This document shows positions 58,829 through 64,000 of a DNA stretch of 64,000 nt, in pieces. Below the pieces are notes generated by a model, which worked only from the letters and a program-made list of their open reading frames with translations, was not told where the DNA came from and did not search any database. This DNA comes from DASTFY01 sp963769115. GTDB lineage: Bacteria > Actinomycetota > Acidimicrobiia > Acidimicrobiales > Ilumatobacteraceae. The DNA lies in assembly GCA_963769115.1 (NCBI GenBank), contig CAVYKN010000010.1, positions 62,001 through 126,000 on the forward strand, read 5' to 3'. Each line of letters begins with the position of its first letter. Within the stretch, counting starts at the first letter, position 1. The position numbers and the translations under genes are program-made.

Positions 58829-59750
58829 GCAGATCCCGGCCGCGCTCGACGGGGAGCGGGTGGACCGGGTCGTCAGCCTCGTCGCCGGTTGCAGCCGGAG
58901 CGAGGCCGCGGCGCTCGTAGCCGCCGGCGCCGTCACGCATCGACGGGGCAGTGGTCTCCGCCGGCCGGCAACGGGTGGTGGAAGGGCAGTCCTCGACCGT
59001 CGACCTGCGGCGAGCTCCCCGTCGAGTCCCCACCGCGAACCGGACCCGGGCGTCCCGGTGGACGTGGTCTACGAGGACGCCGACGTGCTCGTCGTCGACA
59101 AGCCGCCGGGGCTCGTCGTGCACCCCGGCGCCGGTCAGGAGCGAGGGCACGCTGGTCAACGGGCTGCTGGCCCGCCACCCCGGCGCTGGCCACGGTGGGG
59201 GAGGCGCACCGTCCCGGCATCGTGCACCGCCTCGACCGGGACACCTCCGGCCTGCTGGTGGTGGCGTTGACCCCGACGGCGTACACGGCGCTCGTCGCCG
59301 CGCTCGGGGACCGCCGGGTCGAGCGGCGCTACGCGGCCCTCGTGTGGGGCGTCCCCGAGGCGCCCCGCGGCGTGATCGACGCTCCGATCGGGCGCTCGCC
59401 CCGCCAGCCCGACGCGGCAGGCCGTCGTGGCCGGCGGCCGGCCGGCCCGGACCCGCTACGAGGTGCGCGACCCGCTTACGACCGGCCGGCGGACCTGGCC
59501 CTCCTGGGCTGCGAGTTGGAGACCGGCCGGACCCACCAGATCCGCGTGCACCTGGCCTCGATCGGCCATCCCGTCGTCGGGCGACCGGGACTACGGCGGC
59601 GTGCGGGCGGCCATCGCCGTGCCGCGGATGTTCCTCCACGCCGAGCACCTCGCGTTCGACCATCCCGTCACCGGGCAGGCGCTGTCCTTCGACGCTCCGC
59701 TGCCGCCCGACCTGGCCGGTGTCCTCGCCGGCCTCGGCGACTGCTCGTAG
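58809..59750 (+). CDS. rluD: 23S rRNA pseudouridine synthase, RluD type
   Basis: An N-terminal S4-like domain (DGERVDRVVSLVAGCSRSEAAALV) is joined to a RluA-family catalytic domain: DADVLVVDKPPGLVVHPG, the catalytic Asp in GIVHRLDRDTSGLLVVAL, GCELETGRTHQIRVHLASIGHPVVGD. About 313 residues. Frameshifts near 58943, 59020, 59145, 59185, 59425, 59480 and 59580. The lspA-rluD pair is a common bacterial arrangement. Which uridines are modified is inferred, not shown. Confidence 0.9.
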
Positions 59751-59789
59751 GGTCGGGCTTCGTGAGGTCAGGGCTCGGTAGGAATCAGG

Positions 59790-60269
59790 TCAGCGGCTCG
59801 GGGCCGGTTCGTCGGATGCGGCGTGGTCGTCGAGCGGCTCGGGCCAGGGCAACTCGCCGCGGGCCTGGCCGGCGACGTCGGCCAGCGTGTAGCCGTCCAG
59901 GTGATGGCGCATGTGGGAGCCGACGTCGGCCCAGATGGCCAGCAGCACGCACTGGCCCTCGTGGTCGCAGGCGCCGTCCTGGTGAGGCTGCCCGAAGTCC
60001 CCGAGGACGATCGGCCCGTCCACCGCGCTGACGATGTCGGACAGCCTGATGGCCTCGGGGGCCCGGGCCAGGATGTACCCGCCGCCGACGCCCCGCTTGG
60101 ACCGCACGAGCCCGGCGCCCTTGAGCGCGAGGAGGATCTGCTCCAGGTAGGGCTGGGGCAGGCCGGTGCGCTCGGCGATGTCCCGCACCGAGGTGGGGCC
60201 CGCATCCGGGTGCAGGGCGAGCGACAGCAGGGCCCGGCAGGCGTAGTCACCTCGCGTCGACACCCGCAT
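59790..60269 (-). CDS. Rrf2-family regulator with two cysteines
   Basis: An intact 159-residue winged-helix regulator. MRVSTRGDYACRALLSLALH and QPYLEQILLALKGAGLVRSKRGVGGGY are the Rrf2 DNA-binding signature. The cluster loop has only two cysteines, CDHEGQC (Cys-x5-Cys), where IscR has three, so an iron-sulphur cluster would need another ligand; sensing of redox or nitric oxide is possible. The ATG was chosen because TACGAT lies six bases upstream. Targets cannot be named. Confidence 0.85.
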   Translation of the reverse strand: MRVSTRGDYACRALLSLALHPDAGPTSVRDIAERTGLPQPYLEQILLALKGAGLVRSKRGVGGGYILARAPEAIRLSDIVSAVDGPIVLGDFGQPHQDGACDHEGQCVLLAIWADVGSHMRHHLDGYTLADVAGQARGELPWPEPLDDHAASDEPAPSR

Positions 60270-60275
60270 GCGTCC

Positions 60276-60281
60276 ATCGTA
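60276..60281 (-). promoter_or_regulatory. -10 box TACGAT for the Rrf2 gene
   Basis: On the minus strand TACGAT ends six bases before the ATG at 60269. Confidence 0.45.
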
Positions 60282-60354
60282 CGGCTCCTCTGCCGGTCGC
60301 CGACGTCCGGGGTGCTGGCGCCACCGGCAGGGCCAGGTGGTGGACTGGTCCACC

Positions 60355-61463
60355 GTGCCCGCCCGCCCCCTCGTGCCCGACTACGCCGGAGCCTGCCTCA
60401 CCAACCTCGTCCCGGCCCTCCTCGGCCCGGCCGGCACGGCCGGCCTGCCGGACTGGTTCCCGGAGCCGGCGCACGGGGCCCGCCAGGTCGTGCTGTTCGT
60501 GCTCGACGGCCTGGGGTGGGATCAGCTGCTCGAGCGCTCGGACGCTGGCGCCGACGCTGGCCGCCATGGCCGGCCGGCCCATCGACGCCGTCGCGCCCAC
60601 GACCACGGCCACGTCGCTGACCAGCATCGCCACCGGCCTGACGCCCGGCGAGCACGGCGTCGTGGGCTACCGGATGGCCATGCACGGCGAGGTGCTCAAC
60701 GTCCTGCGCTGGAGCACGCCGGCCGGGGACGCCCGCCGCCGCATCGTGCCCGACGAGGTGCAGCCCCGGCGCCCGTTCCTCGGCAGCTCCGTGCCCGTCG
60801 TCGCCAAGACCGAGTTCGTGGGCAGCGGCTTCACGCTCGCCCACCTGGCCGGCGTGCGCCACGTGGGCTGGCGGCTGCCGTCCAGCCTGGCGGTGGAGGT
60901 CGGCGCGCTCCTGCCGCGAGGGCGAGCGGTTCGTCTACGCCTACTACGACGGGATCGACAAGGTGGCGCACGAGTACGGCCTGGGCCGCCACTACGACGC
61001 CGAGCTGCAGGCCACGGACCGTCTGGTGGCGGACATGGCCGCCGTGCTCCCGCCCGGCGCCGTCCTGCTCGTCACCGCCGACCACGGGCAGGTCGACGTG
61101 CCGGTGACGCTGCCGCTGGCCCCCGAGGTCGTCGGGTTCACCCGCCTGCTGTCGGGGGAGGGGCGGTTCCGTTGGCTCCACGCCGCGCCCGGGCGCGAGG
61201 CCGAGCTGCTCGACGCCGCCACCAACGCCCACAGCGGGCAGGGCTGGGTGGTGCCGCTCGAGCAGGTGTTGGACGAAGGGTGGCTGGGGCCGCGGGTGAC
61301 GAGCGTCGCCCGCTCCCGCCTCGGTGACGTGGCCGTCGTGGCCCGGGACCCGGTCAGCTTCGACGACCCCGCCGACACCGGCGCCATCGTCCTGCGCTGC
61401 CGGCACGGTTCGCTGACGGCGGCCGAGGTCCGGGTTCCGCTGCTGGCGGCCGGTGGAGCATGA
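60355..61463 (+). CDS. Alkaline-phosphatase-superfamily phosphodiesterase/nucleotide pyrophosphatase
   Basis: About 370 residues. The metal site starts VLFVLDGLGWDQLLE, the nucleophile Thr lies in APTTTATSLTSIATGLTPGEHG, and VYAYYDGIDKVAHEYG with LLVTADHGQVDVP supplies the remaining ligands. This is the type I phosphodiesterase/nucleotide pyrophosphatase pattern; no signal peptide is clear. The GTG start is tentative. Frameshifts near 60555 and 60918. The substrate is unknown. Confidence 0.75.
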
Positions 61464-61488
61464 TCGACCCGACCACAAGGAGCTCGTG

Positions 61489-62021
61489 ATGTCCGACCAG
61501 AACGCGCCCGCAGCCTCCGGAGCCGATGGGCGCGGAACAGCCGGAGGTGCTCGCTCCCGGCGAGATGCCGGTGCCGGTGCCACCGCCCGGGTCCGAAGAA
61601 CGCGGACCGGGAGGCGATCGAGTCGCCGGCGAAGGTGATGCGCATCGGCTCCATGGTCAAGCAGCTGCTCGACGAGGTGCGGGCCGCCCCGCTCGACGAG
61701 CGGTCGCGGGAGCGCCTGGCCGAGATCTACGGCACCTCGGTGGAGGCGCTGGCCGGCGCCCTCTCGCCCGATCTCCAGGCGGAGCTCCGCGAGCTCGCCC
61801 CGCCCTTCGCCGACGGCGAGGTGCCCTCCGAAGCCGAGCTGCGGGTGGCCCAGGCCCAGCTCGTGGGCTGGTTGGAGGGGCTCTTCCACGGCATCCAGGC
61901 CACGCTGTTCGCCCAGCAGCTGGCCGCCCGCCAGCAGCTCGAGCAGATGCGGGGCCAGCTCATGCCTGGTCAGCCGGTCCCGCCCGAGGGGGGTCGCGAC
62001 CGGCCGGGGACCTACCTCTGA
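61489..62021 (+). CDS. bpa: Bacterial proteasome activator
   Basis: About 177 residues matching Bpa (Rv3780 of M. tuberculosis), an ATP-independent ring that opens the 20S proteasome gate. ESPAKVMRIGSMVKQLLDEV, APLDERSRERLAEIYGTS, EAELRVAQAQLVGWLEGLFH and TLFAQQLAARQQLEQMRGQL are nearly as in mycobacteria. The C-terminal gate-opening tail is RPGTYL, where mycobacteria have GQYL. Two frameshifts near 61530 and 61600. AAGGAG lies before the ATG. It implies a Pup-proteasome system elsewhere in the genome. Confidence 0.88.
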
Positions 62022-62140
62022 ACGGGTGGTACCCTCGCAAAGCACACCGTTGTAACTCGCCCGTACGCACCCGCTGATCACCCGGGCCCGGCCAACCCTG
62101 GCCATCCGGCCTCGAAACCCGACGAAAGGGAGCCGCCGTC

Positions 62141-64000
62141 GTGGGCGACTCGTTCACCCACCTCCACGTCCACACCGAGTACTCGATGCTGGACGGCGCC
62201 TCACGCGTGGAGGAGCTGGTCGCGGCGGCGGCCGCGGACGGGCAGCCGGCCCTGGGCATCACGGATCACGGCAACATGTACGGGATCCTCGACCTCTACC
62301 GGGCCTGCCAGGCCCAGGGGGTCAAGCCCGTCCTCGGCACCGAGGCCTACATGGCCCACGACCACCGGTCCGAGCGGCCGCCCCGCCGCGGCCGGGTCGA
62401 CGACACCGGGGGCGAGACGGAGGGCGGCCGGAAGCTCTACTACCACCTGACCCTCCTGGCCGAGACCGACGAGGGGTACCGCAACCTCATCCAGCTGGCC
62501 AGCCTCGCCTTCCTGGAGGGCTACTACTACAAGCCCCGGCTGGACTGGGAGCTGCTGGAGCGGCACCACGCCGGGCTGATCGCCACCACCGGGTGCCTCG
62601 GCGGTCACGTCCTGCAGTCGCTCGTGCAGGGCGACGAGGCCGGCTGCGCTGGAGAAGGCGGGCCGCCTGCAGGACATCTTCGGGCGCGACAACCTCTTCG
62701 TGGAGCTGCAGGACCACGGGCTGCCGGCGCAGCGCGACACCAACCCCAAGCTGATCGACATCGCCAAGCGGATCGGCGCGCCGCTCGTCGCCACCAACGA
62801 CAGCCACTACACCCACCGCGAGGACCACCTGGCCCACGACGCGCTGCTGTGCGTGCAGACCGGTGCGCTCATGAGCGACCCCAACCGGTTCCACTTCGAG
62901 GGCGACCAGCACTACCTGAAGCCGGCGCAGGAGATGCGCTACCTGTTCCGCGAGGTGCCGTCGGCCTGCGACAACACGCTGTGGATCGCCGAGCGGGCCG
63001 ACGTCACCATCGAGTTCGGCAAGCCCCAGCTCCCCGAGTTCCCGCTGCCCGAGGGCTTCACCGTCGACACCGACTACCTGCGCCACCTGGCCTTCGAGGG
63101 GGCCGAGCGGCGGTGGGGCCGGCCGCTGCCGCCGGAGGCCGCCGAGCGCCTGGCCTACGAGCTGCAGGTCATCTCGGACATGGGGTTCAGCTCCTACTTC
63201 CTCATCGTGTGGGACCTCATCAAGCACGCCAAGGACAACGGCATCCGGGTGGGGCCGGGCCGGGGAAGCGCGGCGGGGTGCGCCGTGGCCTACTGCCTCG
63301 ACATCACCGACCTCGACCCCATCCGCTACGACCTGCTGTTCGAGCGCTTCCTCAACCCGAGCCGGATCTCCATGCCGGACATCGACATGGACTTCGACTC
63401 CCGCTTCCGGGACGAGATGATCCGCTACGCGGCCCAGAAGTACGGGCGGGACCACGTCGCGCAGATCATCACCTACTCCACCATCAAGGCCCGGGCCGCG
63501 GTCCGGGACGCGGCGCGGGTGCTCGGTCATCCGTACGCGGTCGGCGACCGGGTGGCCAAGGCCATGCCGCCGCTGGTCATGGGCCGTGACACCCCGCTGA
63601 AGCACTGCCTCGAGGAGCATCCCCGCTTCGCCGACGGGTACAAGGCGGCGGCCGACCTCCGGTCCATGTACGGCGCCGACCCCGACGTCAAGCAGGTGGT
63701 CGACGTGGCGCTGGGGCTGGAGGGGCTGCGCCGCCAGGACGGCATCCACGCCGCCGCCGTGGTCATCACCAAGGAACCGCTGACCACCTACCTGCCCATC
63801 CAGCGCAAGCCCGAGCCGGGCCAGCTCGCCGGCCGACGCCCCGATCGTCACCCAGTACGAGATGCACGGCGTCGAGGATCTCGGCCTGCTCAAGATGGAC
63901 TTCCTGGGTCTGCGCAACCTGGATGTCATCACCGACACCGTGGAGCTGGTGCGGTCCACGAAGGATCCGGACTTCGACATCGACAGCATCCCCCTCGACG
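62141..64000 (+). CDS. dnaE: DNA polymerase III alpha subunit, 5' part
   Basis: The first 620 codons; the gene runs off the window. An N-terminal PHP domain (FTHLHVHTEYSMLDGASR, GITDHGNMYG, ATNDSHYT) is followed by the C-family polymerase core with the catalytic Asp pair in PDIDMDFDSRFRDEMI and GPGRGSAAGCAVAYCLD. The PHP His and Asp ligands are mostly kept, so a proofreading or pyrophosphatase role is possible. GTG start with AAAGGGAG upstream; TACCCT near 62029 may belong to its promoter. Frameshifts near 62650 and 63832. Confidence 0.93.

Noticed and set aside
1..64000. tRNA, rRNA, CRISPR arrays, insertion sequences, prophage
   Set aside because: No cloverleaf, rRNA signature, regularly spaced repeats, transposase or phage genes were seen.

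Overview
The window is about 72% GC and reads as ordinary chromosome of a high-GC actinobacterium. Markers pointing there are a DUF3040 protein, a bacterial proteasome activator (Bpa), an MtrA/MtrB/LpqB-like signalling operon, a PimB'-like mannosyltransferase beside SRPBCC and ArsA-like genes, SepF, a DivIVA-like protein, an mraZ-headed division/cell-wall (dcw) cluster without ftsA, and many GTG starts. A lineage near Acidimicrobiia fits, but that is inference from gene content. I see no mobile elements, CRISPR arrays, rRNA or tRNA genes.

Most long genes carry one or more single-base frameshifts although the protein reads through in another frame. They hit essential genes (murC-G, mraY, ftsW, ftsZ, ileS, dnaE) and are much rarer from about 14.6 to 27.7 kb. 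I treat them as sequence or assembly errors; start and end coordinates are of the reconstructed genes.

Layout. 1-8.1 kb: membrane and envelope genes (flippase-like fragment, type II NADH dehydrogenase, drug efflux pump, O-acyltransferase, a PAP2-like/kinase/flippase-like fusion). 8.1-10.1 kb: queuosine enzymes QueF and QueG around a small cysteine-rich protein. 10.1-14.7 kb: PimB'-like mannosyltransferase, membrane protein, SRPBCC protein, ArsA-like ATPase, ROK glucokinase. 14.7-20.3 kb: pyrophosphatase, aminotransferase, ACT protein, glycerol kinase, phosphofructokinase. 20.3-25.9 kb: response regulator, histidine kinase and GerMN lipoprotein, then inositol-phosphatase-like, LmbE-like and polyprenol-phosphate-mannose-synthase-like enzymes. 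25.9-27.7 kb: DNA polymerase IV and DUF3040. 27.8-32.3 kb: MoxR/DUF58/transglutaminase operon. 32.3-36.0 kb: second ROK kinase, acyl-CoA dehydrogenase, HNH nuclease, lipoate ligase-like protein.

36.2-54.3 kb is the dcw region: an MraZ operator array, mraZ, a structured leader RNA, then rsmH, ftsL-like, ftsI, murE, mraY, murD, ftsW, murG, murC, murB, ftsQ, ftsZ, yggS, sepF, yggT and divIVA. Genes overlap by a few bases from ftsL to ftsQ, implying one co-translated unit that makes lipid II and builds the septum. murF is not at its usual place. 54.4-64 kb: a eukaryote-like isoleucyl-tRNA synthetase, a cysteine-less DksA/TraR-like protein, lspA, rluD, an Rrf2 regulator, a phosphodiesterase-like enzyme, bpa and the first 620 codons of dnaE.

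The non-coding highlights are a ten-unit GTGG array upstream of mraZ, a long base-paired element before rsmH, five tandem tri-loop hairpins before divIVA, a dispersed intergenic stem-loop repeat, and TAnnnT -10 boxes a few bases before start codons that suggest widespread leaderless transcription.
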